Assembly (NCBI RefSeq): GCF_025989185.1
Contig: NZ_JAPDNT010000004.1
Span: forward strand, 186,001-250,000
Reading direction: 5' to 3'
DNA length: 64,000 bases
From: Limobrevibacterium gyesilva
Lineage (GTDB): Bacteria; Pseudomonadota; Alphaproteobacteria; Acetobacterales; Acetobacteraceae
Shown here: positions 19,201-27,509 of the stretch, piece by piece
Position numbering within the stretch: position 1 is the stretch's first letter
Layout of the letters: each line of letters opens with the position of its first letter
The notes under the pieces: model-generated
What the model saw: the letters and a program-made list of their open reading frames with translations, nothing else
The model's database searches: none
What the model was told of the DNA's origin: nothing
Translations under genes and position numbers: made by a program

Positions 19201-22200
19201 CGATGGGGCATGGGCCCTGACCGCCGATGCGGAAGTCACCATGGACGCGGTGCGGGCCGAGGCCAGCCGGATCACTCGTTATCGCGACATTCGGACCACG
19301 CTCGAAACCTCCTGGCGGCCTGGCGCAACGGCACTGCCGCTCGCTGAGCTGCAGGAAGCATGGCGGATTGCAACCGATCGCTGGGCGATAGGCCGCGCAA
19401 TAGCGCAGCGCGCCCTACGCCGCCGCCTTGGCGTTGAGGCCCTTGGGCCGGTGCCAAAGGAGTGTGGGGCCGAGATTGGACGGCTCATCGAGATGCAGCG
19501 GATCGAGGCGGCTGCAACTGCTGCTGGTCCTCGCCTTGCGGCATCGCTGGGGCAGCGTTGGTCGGGGATGGAGACCGATTTTGCCCGCATCGAGGCTGGC
19601 TTTGCCTGGGCACGGCGGCTGCGTGCCGCTGCTGCGGCCTGCGCTATCGATCCGGTGTCGCTGCTGAAGCTGCGTGAACACCTGCATCGGCTTGTGAGCG
19701 ACGGCGCCGACCTGCTGGCTCCGACTGGAACGGTCGGGACCGTGCTCGAGAGGTTGCGGGCCGCGTCGGCCGAGGCACATGCGTCCCTGGAGCTACTTGC
19801 GTCGCTATGTGGCTCGGACCCAACCACCATTCTCGACCCAGCGCGGGAAGACTGGGCAACGGCATTGGCGACCCATCTGCAGGATTGGACGGGAGCGGCC
19901 CGGCTGCTGCGCGATTGGTGCAACTGGCGCGGTGTCGCCCAGCGGATGGATATTGTTGGCCTGACGCCACTGCTGCGGGCGCTGGAAGCCGGTTTGGTTG
20001 CTCCCGCGGATGCGGCACGGACATTCGAGGCGAATTACGCCCGCTGGTGGATCGGTCTGGCGGTCGCCAATGCTCCAAGGCTCCGCAGCTTCGTTGCCGC
20101 TCAGCATGCGACGCGTATCGAACGCTTCCGGGCTTTGGACGCACGGCTGGTGGCACTGGCGGCACGGCTTACGCGAGCGCGGCTCACCGACGGCATTCCA
20201 GATTCGACGCAGCGCGAGCGCGATCCGGAATATACCGTGCTAGCGCGGGAGCTGGCAAAACGCCAACGCCATCTCCCGGTTCGTCAGCTTGCTGCGCGGA
20301 TGCCGAAGGCCCTCCGGCGTCTCACCCCGTGCCTGATGATGAGCCCGCTCTCGGTGGCGCAGTATCTGCCGACGGAAGCCGAGCCGTTTGATCTCGTGAT
20401 CTTCGATGAGGCGTCGCAGATTGCCACCTGGGATGCAATCGGGGTGATCGGCCGCGGCCGACAGGTAGTAGTGGTGGGAGATCCGAAGCAACTACCGCCG
20501 ACACGATTCTTTGAGCGACAGCTGCCTGACGGCGACGCGGGCGGCGAGACGGTCGACGTCGAGGTGCAGGATCTCGAATCTATCCTCGATGAGTGCCTCG
20601 GTGTAGGCGTACCCGCGGTCGAGCTGAACTGGCACTACCGTAGCCGGCACGAGAGCCTGATCGCATTCTCCAACCAGGCCTATTATGGCGGGCGGTTGGT
20701 AACCTTTCCCTCGCCGGCGACGCACGATACGGCGGTATCATTCCGCTATGTCGTGGATGGTGTCTATGCGCGTGCCGGCGCACGTACCAACCAGGCAGAG
20801 GCGCGAGCCGTGGTTGCCGAAGCGCTCGCGGTGCTGCGGGAAACGCTGGCGGGCGGGCCGACACGTTCGGTCGGCATCGTCACATTCAATGCCGAGCAGC
20901 AGGGTCTGATAGAGGATCTGCTGGATGCCGCGCGGCGCGATGATCCGGCGCTAGAGCCGTTCTTCTCGGACGACGCACCTGACCCGGTGCTTGTGAAGAA
21001 TCTCGAAGGCGTGCAGGGCGAGGAACGCGACGTTATGTTGTTCTCGCTTACCTATGGACCGGACGCCACGAGGCGGGTGGCAATGAATTTTGGCCCGCTG
21101 AACCAGGCTGGCGGCGAGCGGCGACTGAATGTCGCGGTGACACGGGCCCGGCAGTCGTTGATCGTATTCGGCAGCCTGCGCCCCGACCAGATCGATCTGT
21201 CGCGGACCTCGGCGATCGGGGTCGCCCACCTCAAACAGTTTCTTGCCTTCGCTGACCAGGGTGCCCGCGCATTTGCTGCCACTGCGACAGGACCGCTTGG
21301 CGATCATGAAAGCCCATTCGAGGTGGCGGTCGCCGAGCGTCTTCGGGGACGTGGCTGGACGGTACATTCGCAGATCGGAGTGTCGGGCTTCCGGATCGAC
21401 CTCGGCGTGGTAGACCCCGACGCCTCCGGCGCGTTCCTCGCCGGCGTGGAATGTGACGGCGCCACCTATCACCGAGGCGCTACTGCACGAGATCGCGACC
21501 GGCTGCGGCAGTCTGTCTTGGAGGACCTTGGCTGGAAGATCCTGCGGATATGGTCCACAGATTGGTGGACGAATGCCGCTCGGGAGACAGAACGCCTGCA
21601 CGCGGCGTTGGGGTTCGCCCTGGCAGAAGCCAGGGCTCGCCGCGACGAGGAGGTGCCTGCACCCGTCGTGAATAGTGAGCGCATCGCCGGGCCTGATGGT
21701 CTCGCGCCGGGAGTCCCGTCTTACGAACGTGTCGGGGCAGCCGGGAACGCAGATGCCAGCGCCGTGGACGACAGCGAAGGGGGCCGGACAGGCGCGTTGC
21801 CCGAGCCGGAGCGGTTTTACGACGACGCATATAGGTCGCGTCTTACTGAGTTGGTCAGGCTTGAGCTCAGAGCCGACGGGCCGCTTCGTCAGGATCGGCT
21901 AATCCAACGGATCGCGCGCGCGCATGGGTTCCAACGTGCCGGGCGTGAGATCCAGGAGCGGATCATCGCGTCGATACCCGAGGGATCTGCGCGGAGCCGC
22001 GATGCCGCCGGGACCTTCGTGTGGCCAACTAACTCGGATCCAGGCGCATGGAATCGCTTCCGCCGACCGTCTCCTGGGGCCAATCGAGATCCAAACGAAA
22101 TCCCGATTGAGGAGCTTGCCGTGCTGGCTCGTGACTGCCTTCACGAGGCGCAGGACGACGAAATGGTCCTTATGCGCATGCGCGACGCCTGTGGCCTGCA

Positions 22201-22264
22201 GCAGCTTCGGGAAGTGTCGCGAGAGCGATGTAAACAGGCTATCGCCATCGCACGTTCTGCCTGA
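16292..22264 (+). CDS. DUF4011-type SF1 helicase with Vsr-like nuclease domain (putative anti-phage protein, Hhe-like)
   Basis: Protein of 1990 residues from ATG 16292; a TTG at 16250 is an alternative. Order of parts: an N-terminal region with a transglutaminase-like signature (Cys247 in LATCLDLAVLFAACIEAMGL, His273 in VVKGHAFTGLWL); a DUF4011 region around RWRKRLLDISGRNRLLNLRT; an SF1 ATPase with Walker A GPPGTGKS at 729-736; a long helical insertion; DEAS at 1372-1375; VVGDPKQLPPT; and LNVAVTRARQ. A PD-(D/E)XK/Vsr-like domain follows at about 1670-1760 (FRIDLGVVD, AGVECDGATYHRG), then a DUF3320-like tail near 1840-1920. The architecture matches the single-gene DUF4011-helicase-Vsr defence class. 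It probably recognises and cuts invading nucleic acid. Confidence 0.85.
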   Translation: MDEKRNADDVTDTCEDFGAAEGCLDHDKPASLAVGLQPALNAALWQNHVPVISELTFIAGGGADLGDVTLELACEPPLIHPRTWRLQDVSAGQIRVVPDLDVMVDGAKLTALTEAIRATVVLTARRDGTDSPPVAVLQRDLRVLAHNEWGGTGGIPDVLAAFVEPNDPEVATLLRQTSDHLRALGKPDALEGYQATSKTRIWEQVEALWRAICALDIRYVNPPPSFEETGQRIRPPRQVVKDRLATCLDLAVLFAACIEAMGLRPVIVVVKGHAFTGLWLTRHDFGSSVADDAPGLRTRLALDDLLLFETTLVCGRGRTGFTRACEAGAEHVVADKDAAFEAVIDVHRARQRRIRPLATVADGYARQPNTMAEGAALPELPVEEPPPLRDEPLAEAQDEATTPADRLARWRKRLLDISGRNRLLNLRTGGKQALAIDCPEPAKLEDLLAQMRGRSRPAPLRFRSWPELMTGADPRSAGLHRSRLQEPADRAFARDALARRELVAGRDEASLLAVLTEIYRAARAAQQEGGSNTLFLTIGTLLWRQKGKDAPYRAPIILVPVVLERPSVRSGFSLRVHDDETRINATLLEMLKQEFALRFPTLEAERPPEDDAGVDVQGVLDTFRGKLRDVPGWEVTDDVTLTNLSFTKFLMWKDLGDRADALRQSEIARRLMDGSEDRTQARGDHTATKQAAPDIDAAMGDLVCPLEADSSQLRAVAAAAGGKSFVLIGPPGTGKSQTIANIIANTLAQGRSVLFVAEKRSALEVVQRRLRKVKLDDFCLDLFSAKTSKVAVLEQLNRTQQARETFDAQEWHTANAEAAALRAELNGYVRELHQRGHNGWTPFRAIGCVLRAETGGVPEVSFAWPDPDTHDAGGYQRLVEQVEEAAATLAQLGDVVSAASLSGIEITEWTPPWQARLFEAAGGTAARLLVLADAAGAAARAIGLATPSLSRSSILALDVLASVLLEPAAIDGAWALTADAEVTMDAVRAEASRITRYRDIRTTLETSWRPGATALPLAELQEAWRIATDRWAIGRAIAQRALRRRLGVEALGPVPKECGAEIGRLIEMQRIEAAATAAGPRLAASLGQRWSGMETDFARIEAGFAWARRLRAAAAACAIDPVSLLKLREHLHRLVSDGADLLAPTGTVGTVLERLRAASAEAHASLELLASLCGSDPTTILDPAREDWATALATHLQDWTGAARLLRDWCNWRGVAQRMDIVGLTPLLRALEAGLVAPADAARTFEANYARWWIGLAVANAPRLRSFVAAQHATRIERFRALDARLVALAARLTRARLTDGIPDSTQRERDPEYTVLARELAKRQRHLPVRQLAARMPKALRRLTPCLMMSPLSVAQYLPTEAEPFDLVIFDEASQIATWDAIGVIGRGRQVVVVGDPKQLPPTRFFERQLPDGDAGGETVDVEVQDLESILDECLGVGVPAVELNWHYRSRHESLIAFSNQAYYGGRLVTFPSPATHDTAVSFRYVVDGVYARAGARTNQAEARAVVAEALAVLRETLAGGPTRSVGIVTFNAEQQGLIEDLLDAARRDDPALEPFFSDDAPDPVLVKNLEGVQGEERDVMLFSLTYGPDATRRVAMNFGPLNQAGGERRLNVAVTRARQSLIVFGSLRPDQIDLSRTSAIGVAHLKQFLAFADQGARAFAATATGPLGDHESPFEVAVAERLRGRGWTVHSQIGVSGFRIDLGVVDPDASGAFLAGVECDGATYHRGATARDRDRLRQSVLEDLGWKILRIWSTDWWTNAARETERLHAALGFALAEARARRDEEVPAPVVNSERIAGPDGLAPGVPSYERVGAAGNADASAVDDSEGGRTGALPEPERFYDDAYRSRLTELVRLELRADGPLRQDRLIQRIARAHGFQRAGREIQERIIASIPEGSARSRDAAGTFVWPTNSDPGAWNRFRRPSPGANRDPNEIPIEELAVLARDCLHEAQDDEMVLMRMRDACGLQQLREVSRERCKQAIAIARSA

Positions 22265-22300
22265 CCGATATCTGTCGGCCCATCGAGATCAGCAACCTAC

Positions 22301-22317
22301 TCGGCGCTGCGCGCCGA
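22301..22317 (+). terminator. Short hairpin after the DUF4011 helicase gene
   Basis: A 7 bp perfect stem TCGGCGC/GCGCCGA with a 3-base loop lies 37 bp past the stop. It lacks a T-run, so termination is only possible. The rest of 22265-22530 shows no gene. Confidence 0.3.
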
Positions 22318-22589
22318 CTAGATCATGATGCAAAGGGTGGTATCGGAAGTGCCGATGTCACCGGGGGGCGAGAATCAGCCCACCATCATTCGATCTTGAG
22401 TCCGAGCCCTGTTCGCGGCAGTGGACGCCCGCCGCATTCGCACTGTCGGCGGTTTAGCATTTAGCATGCCACGATGGCGTGCAGTCTCCCGGCACGATGG
22501 GAGCACAGCATCGCCACCGTCGGCCCCCTCGTAAGCGTCGCGAGGCTGACACATTGCGGCGCGGTGTTCGTCTGTGATGCAAGTCGGCG

Positions 22590-23082
22590 ATGGACGAAGT
22601 TTTGCCGCCGCTCGGAACGGATGAGAGCGCTCGTACGAGCAGTCGTACGAGCGGTCGTAACGCGCGGGTGGAAATCATCACGCGCGGCGAGCCGCGGCGA
22701 CGTTGGACGCCGGAGCAGAAGCGCGAGATCGTTGCGGAGAGCCTGGGTCCCGAGCTGACGCCGACGGAGGTCGCCCGCAAGCACGCCATCAGCTCTGGAC
22801 AGCTCTATACGTGGCGCCGGGAATTGCTGAACGTGCAGAGCGCGATGGTCACGCGCTCTATGCCGCGATTTGCCGAGGTCGAGCTGGAGGCGGATTCATC
22901 GCAGCCGGCGGCCCCCGATCCAACACCCGTGGAGGCATCGCCACCGCCTGCGCCCTCGCTGCCCGTTCGGCCTGATGGGCTGATCGAGCTTGTACCGTCG
23001 GGGCGGGGTGGTGGTGCGCGTGGATGCGCATGTTGATGGCCGCGCGCTTCGCCGGGTTTTGGGTGCGCTGGAATGGCGATGA
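22590..23082 (+). pseudogene. tnpA: IS66 accessory protein TnpA, frameshifted near the end
   Basis: HTH-containing IS66 OrfA: RRRWTPEQKREIVAESLGPE and SSGQLYTWRRELL. After DGLIELV the frame is lost in a G-rich run near 23000; the expected ending (VVRVDAHVDGRALRRVLGAL) continues in the next frame to the stop at 23080-23082, overlapping tnpB by 10 bp as usual. The N-terminus holds a 12 bp near-tandem repeat (22631-22654). Confidence 0.75.
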
Positions 23083-23429
23083 TCGCGCTTGCGTCCGGCC
23101 TGCGCGTTTATCTGGCGTGCGGGGTCACCGACATGTGCAAAGGCATGACCGGGCTGGCGATGCTGGTGCAGCAGTACCTGGCGGAGGATCCGTTCGGCGG
23201 CGCCGTGTTCGCCTTCCGCGGTCGGCGCGCCGGGCTGATCAAGCTGCTGTGGCATGACGGCGTGGGGCTGTGCATGCTGATCAAACGGCTGGAGCAGGGG
23301 CAGTTCGTTTGGCCTTCAGCCACCACGACTGGCCGGATTGCGCTGACGTCGGTGCAACTGGCCGCCTTGCTCGACGGATGCGAGTGGCGGGCCCCGGCGC
23401 GGCCCCGTAGGCCGGAGCTGGCCGGGTAA
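23073..23429 (+). CDS. tnpB: IS66 accessory protein TnpB
   Basis: Intact 118-residue IS66 OrfB (PF05717 type): LRVYLACGVTDMCKGMTGLA, EDPFGGAVFAFRGRRAGLIK, KRLEQGQFVWP. It is required with TnpA for IS66 transposition by an unknown mechanism. It is the only undamaged core gene of this element. Confidence 0.9.
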   Translation: MAMIALASGLRVYLACGVTDMCKGMTGLAMLVQQYLAEDPFGGAVFAFRGRRAGLIKLLWHDGVGLCMLIKRLEQGQFVWPSATTTGRIALTSVQLAALLDGCEWRAPARPRRPELAG

Positions 23430-23502
23430 AACCACTCCCAGGTCGCGATAAACGCTGGCTCCGGCGCGACGGCATTGTTCATCATTGGGGCGTGCAGATT
23501 GA

Positions 23503-25127
23503 CCTGACACCCTGCCGGACGACCCCACCTTGCTGCAGCAAATGCTGCGCGCGGTGCTGCATCAACAGGGTGAGTTGCACGCCGAGAACGACAAATTTCG
23601 CCTGCTGATCCGGCGCCTGACGCGCCGCCAGTTCGGCCGCCGGTCCCAGCCGTTCACGGCAGATTAGTTGCAATTCGGGCTGGAGGATCTGGAGCAGACG
23701 ATCGCCGAGAACCAGGCTGGGAAAGAGGCGGCAACGCCCGCGGCTGCCAAGCCCCGCGCCGAGCGGCTGAGCTGCAATCACGGTGCGCTCCCTGCCCATC
23801 TCCCCCGGTATGAGGTGGTGCTCGATGCCGAGCCCGCCGCCTGCCCCTGCTGTGGCGACGCCATGCACAACATCGGCGAGCTGCGCGCCGAGCAACTCGA
23901 CATCGTGCCTGCTTAGTTGCGCGTGCGTGTCACGCGTCGTCCGCGCTATGCCTGCCGCGCCTGCGAAGGCGCCGTGATATTGGCACCGGCGCCGGAGCGG
24001 CCGATCGATGGCGGCATGGCAACCGAAGCACTGATCGCGCATGTGTTGGTCAGCAAATTCTGTGACTCCCTGCCGCTGTATCGCCAGGCGCAGATGCTTG
24101 CACGTCAGGGTGTCAGCCTCGACCGCTCGACGCTGAGCAACTGGGTCGGCCGCGCCTGCTGGTGGCTGACGCCGGTCTATGACCTGGTGGTCAGCACGGT
24201 GCTGTCCTCCACCAAGCTGTTCGCCGACGACACCAGCCTGCCGGTGCTGGACCCTGGCCGTGGCCGGATCAAAACGGGCCGCCTGTGGTGCTACACGGTT
24301 GACGATCGGCCCTGGTGCGGCCCCAGCCACCGGCCGCTGCCTATGTCTACGCAGAGGATCGCCGCAGCATCCGACCGGCGGCCCCTCTGGCGGGGTTCAA
24401 CGGGGTGCTGCAGGTGGACGGCTATGCCGGGTTCAAACGGCTGACTGGCGATCGTGGCCGACGGCGCGGTGTGCGTGGCCTTTTGCTGGGCGGAGCTGCC
24501 CAAGGTTCCGCGTACGCAGCGCGTAGAATGGCAGCGGAGGGACATGCACGCCGGAATTTCTACGAAATCTACCAGTCCACAGGCTCGTTGCTCGCCGCCG
24601 ATGTGCTGGGGCGCATCCGGACGCTCTACGAGATCGAGGCCGACATACGCGGTCGACCCGCCGAACATCGCCGCGACGTGCGGCAGGGGCGTAGCCGACC
24701 GATCGTGGAGGCCGTGCATGACTGGCTGCAGGATCATCTGCCACGTGTCTCCGGCGCGTCGGACTTGGCGGAGGCGATGCGCTACGCGATCCGTCACTGG
24801 TCCGGCCTGATCGTGTTCCTTGATGACGGCCGCGTGGAGATGGATACGAACGCTGTGGAACGCGCGATCCGGCCCGTGGCCCTCCGCCGTAAGAACGCAC
24901 TGTTCGCGGGCCCGGATGGCGGTGCCCGGCACTGGTCGATCGCAATGACGCTGATCAACACGGCGAAGCTGAACGGTGTTGAGCCGATGTCCCACCTGGC
25001 CGACGTGTTGGGGCGCATCGTGTCCGGGCGGACCAAAGCTCATGAATTGCCGGCATTGCTGCCCTGGAACTGGCAACCCGAGCACGTGCTGGCAGTGAAC
25101 GCAGAGCCGTCCGCCATGGCCGCCTGA
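23503..25127 (+). pseudogene. tnpC: IS66 transposase TnpC, disrupted by two TAG codons and frameshifts
   Basis: IS66 DDE transposase remains in pieces. An N-terminal part runs to QPFTAD and a TAG (23666-23668), a zinc-finger part (ACPCCGDAMHNIGELRAEQL) runs to a second TAG (23914-23916), then the DDE core (LFADDTSLPVLDPGRGRIKT) is lost by a frameshift near 24310. A scrambled stretch follows around 24450-24560. The C-terminal part (MDTNAVERAIRPVALRRKNA) is intact to 25127. Both TAG codons stand where related proteins have Gln, consistent with CAG to TAG changes. Confidence 0.85.
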
Positions 25128-25456
25128 TGATCGACAATCCCATCACGGCGATGGACCTGCTCGACAAGCTGATCGAGGCGCTGCCGTTCCCCGCCCGCCT
25201 GACACCGGAACTCCAGGCATCACTCCGCGAGCAAAATCACAGCGGCTCCATTCCGACAAGCCGCCAGGTCATCCTGCTCCACTACATGGGCAACGAGGGC
25301 GGCATCCTTTGCAAACTGGATCTCGGGCCGGATGTCGAAAAGACAGCCTTCGTCTCCATCACCCATCTGCGCTTCGACGCCCGCCTGCCTTCGGCGCGAG
25401 AAATCACCGCATACCAAAAGCGCCGGGTCAAAAACCTGCAGCGTCAGCCGCGCTGA
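25127..25456 (+). CDS. IS66-associated passenger protein of unknown function
   Basis: A 109-residue protein whose ATG overlaps the tnpC stop (TGATG). It lies within the IS ends, and similar small proteins are carried after tnpC in several alphaproteobacterial IS66 elements. No catalytic motif is recognised. The RQVILLHYMGNEGGILCKLD stretch and a basic tail are visible. Confidence 0.6.
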   Translation: MIDNPITAMDLLDKLIEALPFPARLTPELQASLREQNHSGSIPTSRQVILLHYMGNEGGILCKLDLGPDVEKTAFVSITHLRFDARLPSAREITAYQKRRVKNLQRQPR

Positions 25457-25700
25457 CCTACTGACGTGCTCACCCGTCAATGAAAACGTGACGTGTCGGG
25501 GCCGCGACGCTTACGCAGATAGCTGGGGAGTTGATCTCTATGCGGCGCAGGGCTTTGGCCAAAGAGTATCCTCGCGGTCCATTCGCACGATGATGCGGCT
25601 TTCGATATCCTGGGCCTGGTCGGGCTGGCTCCTACGGGCGGGGCGAAGAGAGGCGCCTGGCGCAGACGGTCTACACCGGCTTTTAACATCCGCTCGCGCG

Positions 25701-25754
25701 TTGACGTTTCGTGCGCGTGCGATATATCATGTTTGAAAATCGAACGTGAAACGT
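25701..25754 (+). promoter_or_regulatory. Promoter and possible operator of the ACP/nucleotide operon
   Basis: TTGACG (25701-25706) and TATATC (25723-25728) are separated by 16 bp. ACGTTTC (25704-25710), overlapping the -35, is repeated in inverted form as GAAACGT at 25748-25754, just before the ATG at 25759. The operon encodes an XRE regulator, which could bind this pair. Spacing and sequences are seen; function is inferred. Confidence 0.5.
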
Positions 25755-25758
25755 ACAT

Positions 25759-26130
25759 ATGGACGCGACCAAGGATCAATTGGAGGAGATCTTCAACGCA
25801 AAGACTCCTCTTCTCATCAGTGCGCTTGAGGCTTGGTTCGAGGAAGAGACCGCATCGATCGACGGCACTGTCCCGGCTGGCGCGCCATCCGGCAGCGGCG
25901 GTTCGATCATTGCCATGCGTCCGGCGATCGACTCCAAGCGCGTAATCGATGCGACGTCTGTCACCAAGGAGGTGCTTGGCATTGAACTGCCGCCCGAGAT
26001 CATCAAGGCGGGGGGCTACGCTAGTTGCGACGAGATGATTGCGGACATCGTGCCCAAGCTTCAGAAGGTATTCGCGGGCGAGATCAAAGTGAAGAAGCGC
26101 AAGACGATTAGAGAGCCGGAGAAGGTATGA
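25759..26130 (+). CDS. Acyl-carrier-protein-like protein
   Basis: Protein of 123 residues. From about residue 55 it has the ACP pattern: Asp58-Ser59 in PAIDSKRVIDA as the candidate phosphopantetheine site, a helix, then LGIELPPEIIKAGGYASCDE and MIADIVPKL, resembling helices II-III of carrier proteins. About 50 N-terminal residues form an extra segment with a Gly/Ser-rich linker, and the C-terminus is lysine-rich. An AcpS-type transferase is encoded at the other end of the same operon, which supports the reading. It is the first gene, with a 10 bp gap to the XRE gene. It could instead be an unrelated helical protein. Confidence 0.55.
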   Translation: MDATKDQLEEIFNAKTPLLISALEAWFEEETASIDGTVPAGAPSGSGGSIIAMRPAIDSKRVIDATSVTKEVLGIELPPEIIKAGGYASCDEMIADIVPKLQKVFAGEIKVKKRKTIREPEKV

Positions 26131-26140
26131 AAGTGATCTC

Positions 26141-26497
26141 ATGAGCGACGAAACCGAGAGGTGGCGCCAGATCGGCGATCGGCTTCGGCAAGCCCGTGAG
26201 TATCTTGAACTTAAGCAGGAGGAGGCCGCCAAGGCGGTAAGCCTCTCGCGCTCAGCACTTTCGCTGGTGGAGAACGGCCGCCGCAAGGTGGATGCAGTCG
26301 AACTCGCTCGCTTCGCTCAGATTTATGGTCAGTCAATCGAGGCGCTCACCGGCGTTGCCGAGACGCGGCCATTGCCTGAAAGTGTAAAAGCGCTCGCGCG
26401 CGCCGCCACGGAACTGTCGGCCGAAGATCGCGACGAGCTTTTACGTTTTGCCAAGTTCCTCCAGGCGCGCAGTCCACGGGGTGCCAGCCGTGGCTAG
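26141..26497 (+). CDS. XRE-family helix-turn-helix regulator
   Basis: Protein of 118 residues with an N-terminal Cro/CI-type HTH (LRQAREYLELKQEEAAKAVS, then LSRSALSLVENGRRKVD). The C-terminal half is helical and acidic. It overlaps the next gene, an ImmA/IrrE metallopeptidase, by 8 bp. XRE plus ImmA/IrrE is a standard pair in which the peptidase cleaves the repressor after a stress or phage signal, so this operon is probably induced by repressor cleavage. Confidence 0.9.
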   Translation: MSDETERWRQIGDRLRQAREYLELKQEEAAKAVSLSRSALSLVENGRRKVDAVELARFAQIYGQSIEALTGVAETRPLPESVKALARAATELSAEDRDELLRFAKFLQARSPRGASRG

Positions 26498-27509
26498 GTC
26501 GCCCGCCGCCGCCGTACGCTTGGACGCCATCGCCGCAGCAAAGCGCGTGCATCGCGAGCTGGACCTACAGCGGCGGGTGACCGGCGACGCCGGGCAGATC
26601 GACGTATTCGAGACGATCGGGGAACTTGATATTCCGCTGGTGTTCAAGCCGCTCACCTCGGCGTTAGGGCTGTGCCTGCCGGCACCGCTTCGCGGCATCA
26701 TGGTGACAACCCGTCGCGGCCTCCACATCCAGCGCTTCACCGCGGCGCATGAGCTGGGCCATGTCATCCTGGAGCACCATGGGAGCGTCGACTGCGAGAT
26801 CCTGGAGCGAGGCCCGTTCGCGCCGACCGGTAGTCGAGATCTACAGGAGGTTGCGGCCGACGCCTTCGCCGCCGAGTTTCTACTGCCCCGCTGGCTGTAT
26901 CGGCACCATATCCGGTCGCAGGGCTGGACAGTTAACGGCCACCTCCGCAACCCCGATGTCGTCTATCAGCTCTCCCTTCGCATGGGGGCGAGCTATGAGG
27001 CGACCTGCTGGGGACTCGTCAGCCACCAGATTCTGCCACAGGGCGAGGTGGACGCACTGCGCAAGGTGCCCGTTGCGCGGCTGAAATCGAAGCTTGGCGG
27101 CGAGTTCAAGCCAAGGAATTCCTGGGCGGATGTCTGGCGGCTCACTAACAAGGATAACGGGGCCCGTGTCGTCGGCAACCCGGACGACCTGCTTCGCATC
27201 GAGCTCGAGGAGGCCGCCGGCAGCGGCTACCAATGGGAAGTTGAGGCCCTCCGGGGGGCGGGCTACCTAATCCTGTCCGACGAGTCGGCCTTCTCCCGCG
27301 ATCCGCTTCTTTACGGCGCGCGGGCGGTGCGCATCCTTATCGCCCGGCCGCCAGCGGCCGGTGTTGGCACCGTGACCCTGCGCGAGACCCAGTTGTGGGG
27401 GAACGGTGCAGCGGACGATCCTGCCTTCTCGGTCGCACTGGCGCTGCAGGGCCCTGAACTCGGCGGCCTGTCGCGCGCCGACCGCCGTCGCTTGGGACTG
27501 CAGCCTTGA
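26490..27509 (+). CDS. ImmA/IrrE metallopeptidase with C-terminal chagasin-like domain
   Basis: Protein of 339 residues from a GTG at 26490. The N-terminal half is an ImmA/IrrE peptidase with the zinc motif HELGH (FTAAHELGHVILEHH) and the third-ligand stretch EVAADAFAAEFLLP. After about residue 225 comes an extra domain with LEEAAGSGYQWEVEAL and AGVGTVTLRETQLWG, resembling the loops of chagasin/I42 inhibitors of papain-type peptidases. The next gene encodes a papain-like peptidase, and the two overlap at TTGA. The peptidase call is firm; the inhibitor call is by motif only. Confidence 0.8.
   Translation: MARSPAAAVRLDAIAAAKRVHRELDLQRRVTGDAGQIDVFETIGELDIPLVFKPLTSALGLCLPAPLRGIMVTTRRGLHIQRFTAAHELGHVILEHHGSVDCEILERGPFAPTGSRDLQEVAADAFAAEFLLPRWLYRHHIRSQGWTVNGHLRNPDVVYQLSLRMGASYEATCWGLVSHQILPQGEVDALRKVPVARLKSKLGGEFKPRNSWADVWRLTNKDNGARVVGNPDDLLRIELEEAAGSGYQWEVEALRGAGYLILSDESAFSRDPLLYGARAVRILIARPPAAGVGTVTLRETQLWGNGAADDPAFSVALALQGPELGGLSRADRRRLGLQP

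Larger units (their letters stand above)
22531..25514 (+). mobile_element. IS66-family insertion sequence, degenerate
   Basis: Ends begin GTAAGCGTCGCG, the classic IS66 terminus, and match as inverted repeats at about 19 of 24 positions (22531 onward and 25514 backward). Inside are tnpA, tnpB, tnpC and a passenger frame in the standard order. I see no 8 bp target duplication (left flank GCCCCCTC, right flank GCAGATAG). tnpA and tnpC are broken, so it cannot move on its own. It separates the helicase gene from the downstream operon. Confidence 0.9.

Noticed and set aside
22523-25522. 8 bp target duplication around the IS66 element
   Set aside because: The flanks (GCCCCCTC and GCAGATAG) do not match.
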